Positions 48,083 to 56,710 of a stretch of DNA of 64,000 nt are shown here, in pieces. The first letter of the stretch is position 1; every line of letters begins with the position of its first letter. A program made the position numbers and the translations under genes. Source of the stretch: Nocardioides sp. zg-DK7169 (GTDB taxonomy: Bacteria > Actinomycetota > Actinomycetes > Propionibacteriales > Nocardioidaceae). The DNA lies in NCBI RefSeq assembly GCF_013155365.1, contig NZ_JABJRA010000001.1, forward strand, positions 186,001 through 250,000, written 5' to 3'. Under the pieces are notes generated by a model. The model was not told where the DNA came from. It did not search any database and saw only the letters and a program-made list of their open reading frames with translations.

Positions 48083-49380
48083 ATGGCCTCCTCGGAGCTC
48101 CCCGACTGCGACACCCCAGCCGCCGTGCTGGCGTTCGCGCAGGAGCAGCGGGCTGCGGTGCAGCGAGGCGAGGTGATGCTCTTGGAGGCCGCCCTGGTGT
48201 GGGCGTCGATGCACCCGGAGGAGACGGTCTCCGACCCGGTCCCGAGCAGCGGACTGGTGTTCGGTGAGCTCGCCGTCCCGCTCGCCGGTGAAGGAACGCC
48301 GCTGGTGGCCGAGTTCGCTCTCCTGGAGTTCGGCGCCGCGCTCGGGATGTCCTCTGACTCCGCGCGGGCCTTGGTCGGCGACGCCCTCGAGCTGGCGCAC
48401 CGCCTGAAGCGCACCTGGAAGCTGGTCCGTGCCGGTGTGGTCCCGGTCTGGAAGGGCCGCCGACTCGCGCAGCTGACCACCACGCTCCCCCTCGACGGAG
48501 CCGAGTTCGTCGACCGCCAACTGGCCGGCGTCGTCGGGAAGGTCGGCTGGGCTGCGATCGAGCGGCTCGTCGAGCACGCCCGCGTGACGTTCGACCCCGA
48601 GGCAGCGGAGAAGCGCCGCCGCGAAGCCGCCGACCGGCGTTGCTTCGACGTCCACACGAGTGAGGCCACCCACGACGGCACCGTTCGGGTGGAGGGCGAG
48701 CTGGACCTGGCCGACGCGCTCGACCTCGACACCGCGATCCGCCAGGGCGCCGAGGAGCTCGCGGCACTCGGCTCGACCGAGTCGCTCGACGTACGCCGCT
48801 CCATGGCCGCCGGGGAGCTCGCGCGCCGGCAGCTCGCGTTCGACCTCCGTGCCGAGGCAGGTGACGGCGCAGCCGCTGTAGCGAGGCCACGCCAGATCGT
48901 CATCCACGTCCACCTCTCCGACGCAGCCCTCGGCGGCGAGCCCGGCATCGCAAGGGTCGAGGAGACCCGTCGATCGTGTCGACCGAGCAGGTCCGCGACT
49001 GGTGCAACGGCGACGCCCAGGTCGTGATCAAGCCCGTCATCGACCTCGACGCCCACCACCACACCGAGGCGTACGTCGTGCCGGACCGGCTGGTCGAGCA
49101 GACCCGACTGACCCACCCGGCGTGCGCCTTCCCGTGGTGCGAACGCCCAGCGAGGCGCTGCGACACCGACCACGTCGTCGCCCATGGCGCAGGCGGCCCG
49201 ACGTGCTCGTGCAACCTGACGCCGCTGTGCCGGCGACATCACCGGGCCAAGACCCACACGGCCTGGACCTACGACAAGACCGACGCGGCCAGCTACCTCT
49301 GGCGCTCACCCCACGGCCTCCACCTCGTCAAGGACCGCGGCAGCACCCGACTCCTCACCGCGCACCCGCCCGACGCGTAG
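48083..49380 (+). pseudogene. DUF222/HNH endonuclease-like gene (13E12 repeat family), copy 1, frameshifted
   Basis: Two consecutive frames together match the 13E12/DUF222-HNH family. Residues 1 to about 295 (ELPDCDTPAAVLAFAQ, LPLDGAEFVDRQLAG) are intact, then the frame breaks near 48969. Compared with copy 2, one G is missing (ACCCGTCGATCG against ACCCGGTCGATCG). The rest continues in the next frame from about 48976: CAFPWCERPARRCDTDH, CNLTPLCRRHHRAK, an intact HNH motif, ending HPPDA. Restored length would be about 432 aa. Role of the family is unsettled. A single-base error in assembly would give the same picture. Confidence 0.85.
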
Positions 49381-49643
49381 GAGCGCTCCGCCCGTCCACA
49401 GCCGGTCACAGCCCCCGCCAGCACCCCGCTGGCGGGGCAGACCGCTGCCCGAGCGGCGCCTGGTCGCACGGCGGACGCGGGGGCAGTCAGTCCTCGAGCC
49501 GGCGGGCGCCGAGATCGGCACGGGCGAAGGCCCTGAGGGACGCGCGGATCTCCTCCTCGATGTCCTCGGGCCACATCGCGAGCCGACGCGCGACGCGCGC
49601 ACCACCTGGGCAGCTGCGTCCAGGCCCCCCGTTGCGAGGCGTC
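49381..49643. other. Intergenic region between DUF222/HNH copy 1 and hisF
   Basis: 263 bp. It holds a hairpin at 49413-49437 and a 29-codon minus-strand frame (49487-49576, beginning MWPEDIEEEIRASLRAF) of coding-like composition but no clear ribosome-binding site or family; it may be a gene remnant. Confidence 0.4.
49413..49437. terminator. Terminator hairpin after DUF222/HNH copy 1
   Basis: CCCCGCCAGC-ACCCC-GCTGGCGGGG, a perfect 10-bp stem with a 5-nt loop, 32 bp beyond the copy 1 stop. hisF on the other strand ends about 200 bp away. Confidence 0.7.
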
Positions 49644-50405
49644 TCAGCGCACGGGATGACCGCCGGCGACCAGCGCTTCCTTGACCTCGCGGACCCGGAC
49701 CTTGCCGAAGTGGAAGACGGTGGCGGCGAGCACGGCGTCGGCGCCGGCGTCGATGGCCGGGGCGAAGTGCTCGGCACGGCCGGCGCCGCCGGAGGCGATC
49801 ACCGGGATCGACACCTCGCGGCGTACGGCGCGGATCAGGTCGAGGTCGAAGCCGTCCTCGGTGCCGTCGGCGTCCATCGCGTTGAGCAGGATCTCCCCCG
49901 CGCCGAGCTCGGCGGCGCGTGCCGCCCACTCCAGGGCGTCGATCCCGGCGGACTTCCGGCCGCCGTGGGTGGTGACCTCGAAGCCGGAGTCCGTGCCGGC
50001 GGCGCGGCGGGCGTCGACGGAGAGGACCAGGACCTGGTTGCCGAAGCGGTCGGCGATCTCGGCGACCAGTTCGGGACGGCGGATCGCGGCGGTGTTGACC
50101 GCGACCTTGTCGGCGCCGGCGCGCAGCAGCCGGTCCACGTCGGCGACCGAGGAGACGCCGCCACCGACGGTCAGCGGGATGAAGACCTCCTCGGCGGTGC
50201 GCGAGACGATGTCCATCGTCGTGGCGCGTCCCTCGTGGGAGGCGGAGATGTCGAGGAAGGTCAGCTCGTCGGCGCCCTCGGCGTCGTAGGTGCGCGCCAG
50301 CTCGACCGGGTCGCCGGCGTCGCGCAGCTCGCGGAAGTTGATCCCCTTGACCACCCGACCGGCGTCGACGTCGAGGCACGGGATCACCCGCACCGCGAGG
50401 CTCAT
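49644..50405 (-). CDS. hisF: Imidazole glycerol phosphate synthase, cyclase subunit
   Basis: 253-aa TIM barrel that uses ammonia from HisH to form imidazole glycerol phosphate and AICAR. It shows [15 protein letters not shown] with the first catalytic Asp, [10 protein letters not shown] with the second, and GGAGRAEHF and [12 protein letters not shown] for phosphate binding. ATG 50405 overlaps the hisA stop by 4 bp. Last gene of hisDCBHAF. Confidence 0.97.
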   Translation of the reverse strand: MSLAVRVIPCLDVDAGRVVKGINFRELRDAGDPVELARTYDAEGADELTFLDISASHEGRATTMDIVSRTAEEVFIPLTVGGGVSSVADVDRLLRAGADKVAVNTAAIRRPELVAEIADRFGNQVLVLSVDARRAAGTDSGFEVTTHGGRKSAGIDALEWAARAAELGAGEILLNAMDADGTEDGFDLDLIRAVRREVSIPVIASGGAGRAEHFAPAIDAGADAVLAATVFHFGKVRVREVKEALVAGGHPVR

Positions 50406-51148
50406 CGCGCGCGCCGCGAGGCCGGGAGCGTGAGCGCCAGGGCGTCCTCGAGGGTGAAGCGGCCCTCGTAGAGCGCGGTGCCGGCGATGGCGCCCTCGAC
50501 GCCGAGCGGCACCAGCTCCATGAGCGCCTCGATGTCGGAGAGCTCGGTGACCCCGCCGGAGGCGATCACCGGGGCGTCGGTGGCGGCGCAGACGTCGCGC
50601 AGCAGCTGCAGGTTCGGCCCCTGGAGCATGCCGTCCTTGTTGACGTCGGTGACGACGTAGCGCGCGCAGCCCTCGGAGTCGAGGCGGGCGAGGGTCTCGT
50701 AGAGGTCGCCGCCGTCCTTGGTCCAGCCGCGCGCGGCGAGCGTCGTGCCGCGCACGTCGAGGCCGATCGCGATCCGGTCGCCGTGCTCGGCGATGATCTT
50801 GGCGCACCACTCGGGCTTCTCGAGCGCCGCGGTGCCGATGTTGACCCGGCGACAGCCCGTGGCCAGCGCGGCCTCGAGCGACTCGTCGTCGCGGATGCCG
50901 CCGCTCATCTCCACGTCGATGTCCAGCGCACCGACGATCCGCGCCTGGAGCTCGCGGTTGCTGCCGCGGCCGAAGGCGGCGTCGAGGTCCACCAGGTGCA
51001 GCCACTCGCTCCCGGCCTCCTGCCAGCGCAGGGCGGCGGCGATCGGGTCGCCGTACGCGCGCTCGGAGCCCGCGACACCCTGGGCGAGCTGGACGGCCTG
51101 CCCCTCGGTGATGTCGACGGCGGGCAGCAGCTGGAGGTAGTCGCTCAT
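50402..51148 (-). CDS. hisA: HisA / probable PriA bifunctional isomerase
   Basis: 248-aa TIM barrel isomerising ProFAR in histidine synthesis. It shows [18 protein letters not shown] with catalytic Asp, EMSGGIRD, and [11 protein letters not shown]. Actinobacteria without trpF use this enzyme (PriA) for both ProFAR and PRA isomerisation, and no trpF is in this window, so a dual role is likely but not proved. ATG 51148 has AAGGAAC upstream. A 65-bp gap separates it from hisH. Confidence 0.95.
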   Translation of the reverse strand: MSDYLQLLPAVDITEGQAVQLAQGVAGSERAYGDPIAAALRWQEAGSEWLHLVDLDAAFGRGSNRELQARIVGALDIDVEMSGGIRDDESLEAALATGCRRVNIGTAALEKPEWCAKIIAEHGDRIAIGLDVRGTTLAARGWTKDGGDLYETLARLDSEGCARYVVTDVNKDGMLQGPNLQLLRDVCAATDAPVIASGGVTELSDIEALMELVPLGVEGAIAGTALYEGRFTLEDALALTLPASRRAR

Positions 51149-51213
51149 GGTTCCTTCTTCGGACTCGTGACGGGGCGGGGACGGTACGACGCGCGGCGGG
51201 CCGGGCCGGTCGC

Positions 51214-51852
51214 TCAGAGCGACTGGACCCAGTTGCGCAGCAGCGCGGCGCCGGCGTCCCCGGACTTCTCGGGGTGGAACTGGGTGGCGGAGAGCGGGCC
51301 GTTCTCGACGGCTGCGACGAAGCGGTCGCCGCCGTGCTCGGACCAGGTCACGCGCGGTGCCTCGGTGCGGTCGTTGGTCTCCAGGGTCCACTCGCGCACG
51401 CCGTAGGAGTGCACGAAGTAGAACCGCTCGTCCTCGATGCCCGCGAACAGCCGCGAGCCCTCGGGGACCTCGACGGTGTTCCAGCCCATGTGGGGCACGA
51501 CCGGCGCCTGGAGGCGCTCGACGACGCCGGGCCACTCGTCGCAGCCCTCGGTCTCGACGCCGTGCTCCACGCCGCGGGCGAACAGGACCTGCATGCCCAC
51601 GCAGATGCCGAGCACCGGACGGCCGCCAGCGAGGCGGCGCCCGATCAGCTCGGGACCGCGCACCGCGCGCAGACCCGCCATGCAGGCGGCGTACGCGCCG
51701 ACACCGGGCACCAGCAGGCCGTCGGCGTCCTGGGCGACCTTGCGGTCGGCCGTCAGCGTGACCTCCGCGCCGGCCCGCTCGACCGCGCGGACGGCGGAGC
51801 GCAGGTTCCCCGAGCCGTAGTCGAGGACGACGACGCGCTTCCGGGCGCTCAG
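51214..51852 (-). CDS. hisH: Imidazole glycerol phosphate synthase, glutaminase subunit, CTG start
   Basis: 212-aa class I glutamine amidotransferase giving ammonia to HisF. The nucleophile Cys is in GICVGMQ, and the His-Glu pair in FHPEKSG. The N-terminus [18 protein letters not shown] is conserved, yet no ATG, GTG or TTG occurs in frame between an upstream stop and residue about 48. The only start that retains it is CTG at 51852, with AAGGG 6 nt before it, giving a CTGA overlap with the hisB stop. A GTG further in (51711) would delete the conserved beginning. Confidence 0.9.
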   Translation of the reverse strand: MSARKRVVVLDYGSGNLRSAVRAVERAGAEVTLTADRKVAQDADGLLVPGVGAYAACMAGLRAVRGPELIGRRLAGGRPVLGICVGMQVLFARGVEHGVETEGCDEWPGVVERLQAPVVPHMGWNTVEVPEGSRLFAGIEDERFYFVHSYGVREWTLETNDRTEAPRVTWSEHGGDRFVAAVENGPLSATQFHPEKSGDAGAALLRNWVQSL

Positions 51853-52457
51853 AGCGCACCCTTGGTGCTCGGGACGCCCGTCTCACGGGGGTCCAGCGCG
51901 ACGGCGTCGCGGAAGGCGCGCGCGAAGGCCTTGAACTGCGTCTCCACGATGTGGTGCGGCTCGCGCCCGGCGAGCACCCGCACGTGCAGCGCGAAGTGGC
52001 CGTGGAAGGCGAGCGTCTCGAAGACGTGCTGGGTCAGCGAACCGAGGTACGCCGGGGTGCTGCCGCCGAGCTGGACGTACTGCTGGCCCTCCGGCTCACC
52101 GGTGTGCACGCAGTAGGGGCGCCCGGAGACGTCGACGACCGCCTGCACGAGCGCCTCGTCCAGCGGGACGGTGGCGTCGCCGAAGCGGCGCACGCCCCGC
52201 TTGTCCCCCAGCGCCTGGCGCAGCGCCTGGCCGAGCGCGATCGCGGTGTCCTCGGTGGTGTGGTGGGCGTCGATCCAGTGGTCGCCCTCGGACTGCACGG
52301 TCAGGTCGACCAGCGAGTGCCGCGCGAACGCGGTCAGCATGTGGTCGTAGAACCCGATGCCGGTGGAGATGTCGTGCTTGCCGGTGCCGTCGAGGTCCAC
52401 CTCGACGAGGACCTTCGACTCGCTCGTCTGCCGCTCGATGCGCGCGGTCCTGCTCAT
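51849..52457 (-). CDS. hisB: Imidazoleglycerol-phosphate dehydratase
   Basis: 202-aa Mn-dependent dehydratase. Two repeat halves carry the metal motifs [14 protein letters not shown] and [14 protein letters not shown], with [13 protein letters not shown] as a further conserved element. This is the monofunctional form without a phosphatase domain. ATG 52457 overlaps the hisC stop by 4 bp, with GGAGG upstream. Confidence 0.97.
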   Translation of the reverse strand: MSRTARIERQTSESKVLVEVDLDGTGKHDISTGIGFYDHMLTAFARHSLVDLTVQSEGDHWIDAHHTTEDTAIALGQALRQALGDKRGVRRFGDATVPLDEALVQAVVDVSGRPYCVHTGEPEGQQYVQLGGSTPAYLGSLTQHVFETLAFHGHFALHVRVLAGREPHHIVETQFKAFARAFRDAVALDPRETGVPSTKGAL

Positions 52458-53626
52458 GGTGCCTCCAGGGTGTGCGGGTCGTGAGGGTCGGGTGCTGCGG
52501 CGATGACCTCGGTCAGGGCCGAGCGGAAGGACGCCATCTCCTCCGGGGTGCCGATCGAGACGCGGAGCCAACCCTGCGGCCCGGTCTCGCGCACCAGCAC
52601 CCCGCGCTCGAGCAGACCCTGCCAGACCGCGTGGCGGTCCGCGAAGGTGCCGAACAGCACGAAGTTCGCATCGCTCTCGGCGACGGTGAGGCCCTGCTCG
52701 CGCAGCCAGGCCACGCACGCGTCGCGCTCGGCGCGCAGGTCGTCGACCTTGCCGAGCAGCTCGGGGGCGTGGCGCAGCGCGGCCAGCGCGACCGCCTGGG
52801 TCACCGCGGAGAGGTGGTAGGGCAGCCGGACCAGGCGCACCGCGTCGAGGACCTCAGGGTCCGCGGCCAGGTAGCCCAGCCGGGCGCCGGCGAGCGCGAA
52901 GGCCTTGCTCATCGTGCGGCTGACCACCAGGTTGCGGTGGGTGCCCAGCAGCTCCAGCGCGCTGGGCGTGCCCGCGCGGCGGAACTCGCCGTACGCCTCG
53001 TCGACGACGACCAGGCCCTGGGGCTCATAGGACGCCGCCGCCTCGCACAGCACGCCGACCGCCTCGGGCGGCAGCGCGGTGCCGGTGGGGTTGTTCGGCG
53101 AGGGCAGCAGCACGACCCCGGGGCGCTCCGCCTCGATCAGGGCGCGCGCGGCGTCGAGGTCGAGGGAGAAGTCCTCCTCGCGGCGGCCCTGCACCCAGCG
53201 GGTGTGGGTGTCGCGGGCGTACTCCGGATACATCGAGTACGTCGGGGCGAAGCTCAGCGCCGTGCGCCCCGGGCCGCCGAAGGCCTGGAGCAGCTGGAGC
53301 ATGACCTCGTTGGAGCCGTTCGCCGCCCACACCATCTCGGGCGTGATCCGCCCGGGACCGGACAGGTCGCGCGAGAGGTACGCCGCGAGCTCGGTGCGCA
53401 GCTCGGTGAACTCCCGGTCGGGGTAGCGGTTCAGCGTGCTCGCCGCGTGTGCGACGGCGGTCGCGATGTCGGCGATGCACTCCGGCGAGGGGCCGTAGGG
53501 GTTCTCGTTGGTGTTGAGCTGGACCGGCACGTCGAGCTGCGGCGCGCCGTACGGCTCGAGGCCGCGCAGCTCCTCGCGGAGCGGCGGCCAGGCAGACCTC
53601 TCCCCCGTGGGGCTCGTCTGGGTCAC
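52454..53626 (-). CDS. hisC: Histidinol-phosphate aminotransferase
   Basis: 390-aa class I/II PLP aminotransferase. It contains [31 protein letters not shown] and [18 protein letters not shown] with the PLP-binding Lys. The last helix [10 protein letters not shown] carries the substrate Arg. GTG 53626 (VTQTSPTG) is chosen because GAGG lies near; a longer start is less likely. There is a 7-nt gap after hisD. Confidence 0.96.
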   Translation of the reverse strand: MTQTSPTGERSAWPPLREELRGLEPYGAPQLDVPVQLNTNENPYGPSPECIADIATAVAHAASTLNRYPDREFTELRTELAAYLSRDLSGPGRITPEMVWAANGSNEVMLQLLQAFGGPGRTALSFAPTYSMYPEYARDTHTRWVQGRREEDFSLDLDAARALIEAERPGVVLLPSPNNPTGTALPPEAVGVLCEAAASYEPQGLVVVDEAYGEFRRAGTPSALELLGTHRNLVVSRTMSKAFALAGARLGYLAADPEVLDAVRLVRLPYHLSAVTQAVALAALRHAPELLGKVDDLRAERDACVAWLREQGLTVAESDANFVLFGTFADRHAVWQGLLERGVLVRETGPQGWLRVSIGTPEEMASFRSALTEVIAAAPDPHDPHTLEAP

Positions 53627-53633
53627 GGCGGCC

Positions 53634-54932
53634 TCAGCTCTCGAAGCGCGCGCGCACCGCGGCACCGTGACCGGGCAGGTCCTCGGCCTCGGCGAGGGTC
53701 ACCACGTGGTCGGCCACCTCGGCCAGCGCCTCGCGCGAGTAGTCGATGACGTGCACCGACTTGGTGAAGGCGCGCACCGACAGCCCCGAGGAGTGGCAGG
53801 CGCAGCCGCCGGTGGGCAGCACGTGGTTGGACCCGGCGCAGTAGTCGCCGAGGGAGACCGGGGCGTGGGCGCCGACGAAGATCGCGCCCGCGTTGGTGAC
53901 CCGCGCCGCCCAGGCCGAGGCGTCCTCGGTCTGGATCTCGAGGTGCTCGGCGCCGTAGGCGTCCACGACCGCCAGGCCCTGCTCGAGGTCGTCGACCAGC
54001 ACGATCCCGGACTGCGAGCCGCCCAGGGCGGTGCGGATCCGCTCGACGTGCTTGGTCGCGGCGACCTGCTTGTCGAGCTCGACCAGGACGTCGTCGGCCA
54101 GCTGCTCGGAGGGGGTGACCAGCACCGACGCGGCGAGCGGGTCGTGCTCGGCCTGGCTGATCAGGTCGGCGGCCACGTGGGCGGCCACCGCGGTGTCGTC
54201 GGCCAGGACGGCGATCTCGGTCGGGCCGGCCTCGGAGTCGATGCCGATCTCGCCCTTGAGCAGGCGCTTGGCGGTGACGACGTAGATGTTGCCCGGACCG
54301 GTGACCAGGTCGACCTTCGCGCACTCGCCGACGCCGTAGGCGAACATCGCGATCGCCTGCGCGCCGCCGACTGCGTAGACCTCCTCGATGCCGAGGAGGG
54401 CGCACGCGGCCAGGATGTTGGGGTGCGGCAGGCCGCCGAACTCCGCCTGCGGCGGGCTGGCGAGCGCGATCGAGCCGACGCCGGCGACCTGGGCCGGGAC
54501 GGCGTTCATCAGCACGCTGGAGACCAGCGGCGCGAGGCCGCCGGGCACGTAGAGGCCGACCCGGTTCACCGGCACCATCCGGTGCGTCACGCGGGCGCCC
54601 GGGGCGAGGTCGGTGACCACGTCGGTCTCGAGCTCGGCGCTGCACGTCGCCTTGAGCCGGCGTACCGACTCCTCGAGAGCGGCGCGCACGGCGGGGTCGA
54701 GGTTGGCCAGCGCCTCGGTCATCACCGCGACGGGCACCCGCAGGTCGTCGACGGCCACGCCGTCGAAGCGCTCGGAGAGCTCGCGGATCGCCTCGACGCC
54801 GCGGGTGCGGACGTCCTCGAGGATCGGGCGTACGGCATGGGTCGCGGCCTCGACGTCGAACTCGGCGCGCGGCACGGCGGCGCGATAGTCGACGGGGCTC
54901 GCGGCCCCCCGCAGGTCGATCCGGCGAATCAT
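53634..54932 (-). CDS. hisD: Histidinol dehydrogenase
   Basis: 432-aa NAD-dependent zinc enzyme that oxidises histidinol to histidine in two steps. Conserved regions include [39 protein letters not shown], the [20 protein letters not shown] segment and the late HxxAVxxR ([10 protein letters not shown]). ATG 54932 starts the his operon hisDCBHAF. Only 81 bp separate it from the divergent LON-domain gene. Confidence 0.97.
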   Translation of the reverse strand: MIRRIDLRGAASPVDYRAAVPRAEFDVEAATHAVRPILEDVRTRGVEAIRELSERFDGVAVDDLRVPVAVMTEALANLDPAVRAALEESVRRLKATCSAELETDVVTDLAPGARVTHRMVPVNRVGLYVPGGLAPLVSSVLMNAVPAQVAGVGSIALASPPQAEFGGLPHPNILAACALLGIEEVYAVGGAQAIAMFAYGVGECAKVDLVTGPGNIYVVTAKRLLKGEIGIDSEAGPTEIAVLADDTAVAAHVAADLISQAEHDPLAASVLVTPSEQLADDVLVELDKQVAATKHVERIRTALGGSQSGIVLVDDLEQGLAVVDAYGAEHLEIQTEDASAWAARVTNAGAIFVGAHAPVSLGDYCAGSNHVLPTGGCACHSSGLSVRAFTKSVHVIDYSREALAEVADHVVTLAEAEDLPGHGAAVRARFES

Positions 54933-55000
54933 GCCCCGATCCTACGAGCCCCGCCACCACGGCACCGAACCCGCGACGCCTGCTGGGACGTGGGCTGGGC

Positions 55001-55006
55001 TACTGT
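55001..55006 (+). promoter_or_regulatory. -10 element of LON-domain gene, leaderless type
   Basis: TACTGT lies 7 nt before GTG 55014. No convincing -35 is seen. The first codon would be near the transcription start. Confidence 0.35.
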
Positions 55007-55013
55007 CCCGGAG

Positions 55014-55679
55014 GTGACACCCACGCTGCCGATGTTCCCGCTCAACGCGGTCCTCTTCCCGGGCATGAGCATCCCGCTCCGGGTCTTCGAGGAGCGCTAC
55101 CGCGCGCTCGTCGCGCACCTGCTGGAGATCGAGGACCCCGTCGACCGGGTGTTCGGCACGGTCGGGATCCGCGAGGGCTACGAGGTCGGCGACCACGGCG
55201 CCCAGTCGCTCTACCGGGTCGGCGTCCGGGTCCGGCTCACCGAGGTCGAGGCCCGTCCCGACGGGACCTTCGACATCGTCGTCGTCGCGCTGGACCGCAT
55301 CGGCCTGGACCGCCTCGACACCTCCGGCGACTTCCCCGTCGGGGAGGTGCACGAGCTGCCCGAGGCCACCGACGGTGTCTCCGAGGAGGTGCTCGAGCAG
55401 GCCCGGGCGACCTTCACCGCCTACCGCGCCATGCTGGCCGACCTCGGCCTGGACGCGCAGGTCGGGACGCTCCCGCAGGACCCGACGTACCTCTCCTGGA
55501 CGCTGGCCGCGACCGCGCCGCTGCCGATGTCGGAGCGCCAGGAGCTCCTCGAGGCCGCCGACGCCGGCGAGCGCCTGGTGCTGGTCACCGACCTGCTGCG
55601 CCACGAGCTGCGCGCGATGAACGTCATCGCCTCGCTGCCCGCCACCGAGGTGGCGCGCACCCGCTGGTCGCCGAACTGA
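55014..55679 (+). CDS. LON-substrate-binding-domain protein
   Basis: 221-aa protein made only of the LON N-terminal domain: LPMFPLNAVLFPGMSIPLRVFEERYRALV, the common opening, then GTVGIREGYEV and RVRLTEVEARPDG. No ATPase or protease domain follows. The role of such stand-alone proteins is not settled; they may handle specific protein substrates. GTG 55014 is the start. It lies divergent from hisD and 25 bp before ybaK. Confidence 0.88.
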   Translation: MTPTLPMFPLNAVLFPGMSIPLRVFEERYRALVAHLLEIEDPVDRVFGTVGIREGYEVGDHGAQSLYRVGVRVRLTEVEARPDGTFDIVVVALDRIGLDRLDTSGDFPVGEVHELPEATDGVSEEVLEQARATFTAYRAMLADLGLDAQVGTLPQDPTYLSWTLAATAPLPMSERQELLEAADAGERLVLVTDLLRHELRAMNVIASLPATEVARTRWSPN

Positions 55680-55704
55680 CCCCGTCTCTGCCACCATCAC
55701 GACC

Positions 55705-56193
55705 GTGGCGAGGAAGAGCACCGGCGCGACGCCGGCCACCGTGGCACTGACCCGGGCCGGGATCGCCTTCACCCTGCACCCCTACGAGCACGACCCCCGC
55801 GCGGAGTCCTTCGGCCTGGAGGCCGCGGCCGCCCTCGGCCTGGACCCGGCCCAGGTCTTCAAGACCCTGCTGGCCGAGGTCGACGGCACCCTGGCCGTCG
55901 CGGTGGTCCCGGTGTCCGGCCAGCTCGACCTCAAGGCCCTCGCCCGGGCGCTGGGCGGCTCGCGCGCCACGATGGCCGCGCCGGCAGCGGCCGAGCGCGC
56001 CACCGGCTACGTCGTCGGCGGCATCTCGCCGATCGGCCAGCGCCGCGCCCATCCCACGGTCGTCGACGAGAGCGCGCTGGAGCACCCGGTGGTCTACGTC
56101 TCCGGCGGACGCCGCGGGCTGGACCTGGGCCTCGCCCCCGACGACCTGGTGCGGGTCACGGACGCGGTGACGGCCCCGATCGGTCGTCGCTGA
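55705..56193 (+). CDS. ybaK: YbaK-type Cys-tRNA(Pro)/aminoacyl-tRNA deacylase
   Basis: 162-aa editing-domain protein that removes mischarged Cys from tRNA-Pro. It shows a start HPYEHDPRAESFG, the AAAALGLDPAQVFKTLL helix with the catalytic Lys, then GGISPIGQR. GTG 55705 is the start. Its 3' end overlaps the opposite membrane-protein gene by 38 bp. Confidence 0.93.
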   Translation: MARKSTGATPATVALTRAGIAFTLHPYEHDPRAESFGLEAAAALGLDPAQVFKTLLAEVDGTLAVAVVPVSGQLDLKALARALGGSRATMAAPAAAERATGYVVGGISPIGQRRAHPTVVDESALEHPVVYVSGGRRGLDLGLAPDDLVRVTDAVTAPIGRR

Positions 56194-56710
56194 CCGGCTC
56201 CCCGCGGCCCGGGTCCTCGTCCCAGCGACCCTTGCCGGCGGTGAGGAGGAAGACCACCATCAGCGCCAGCAGGGCGCCGAACGGGAGCGCGCCGTACGGG
56301 CTCAGGCCGGAGACCTCGAGGTTGCCGAGCAGCCGGGCGCCGTCGTCGAGGCCGGACGCCGCCTCGCGCGGGTCGCTCGGGCCGAGCGCCGCGCCGACGC
56401 GGGCCATCACGACCCCGCCCAGCCCGGAGCCCACGACGACCGCGGCGAGCGTGAGCAGCTCGGCGCCGCGCGTCACCAGCGCGACCACCGTGCCGACGAC
56501 CAGCCCCGCCGCCACGCCCACGAGCACGTAGGTCGCGGTGCCGCTGAAGTCGGCGCGCAACCCGCTCTCCCCCGGCACCGGGAACCAGCGACCGTCCTGG
56601 ACGACACCGGTCGGCGCCTCCCACACGGCCTCCCAGATCCAGCCGGCGACCACGCCGGTCCCGAGGAGGAGCACGACGACGCCGACGAAGCGGATCAGCT
56701 GGTGAGGCAT
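56156..56710 (-). CDS. Four-helix membrane protein, DUF2567-like
   Basis: 184-aa protein with about four hydrophobic helices, beginning IRFVGVVVLLLGTGVVAGWIW, with a C-terminal hydrophilic tail ending DRSGPSPRP. The first-loop VVQDGRWFPVPGESGLRADF resembles DUF2567 proteins, but the family call is tentative. The first codon overlaps the dnaE1 stop region (16 bp), so it is translated after dnaE1. The end overlaps ybaK on the other strand. Confidence 0.7.
   Translation of the reverse strand: MPHQLIRFVGVVVLLLGTGVVAGWIWEAVWEAPTGVVQDGRWFPVPGESGLRADFSGTATYVLVGVAAGLVVGTVVALVTRGAELLTLAAVVVGSGLGGVVMARVGAALGPSDPREAASGLDDGARLLGNLEVSGLSPYGALPFGALLALMVVFLLTAGKGRWDEDPGRGEPVSDDRSGPSPRP

Noticed and set aside
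48083..49380. Transposase or IS element identity for the DUF222/HNH copies
   Set aside because: No terminal inverted repeats or target duplications were found, and the HNH motif matches the 13E12 family rather than a transposase.
49487..49576. 29-codon minus-strand frame as a gene
   Set aside because: No ribosome-binding site and no family; kept only as a possible remnant inside the intergenic entry.
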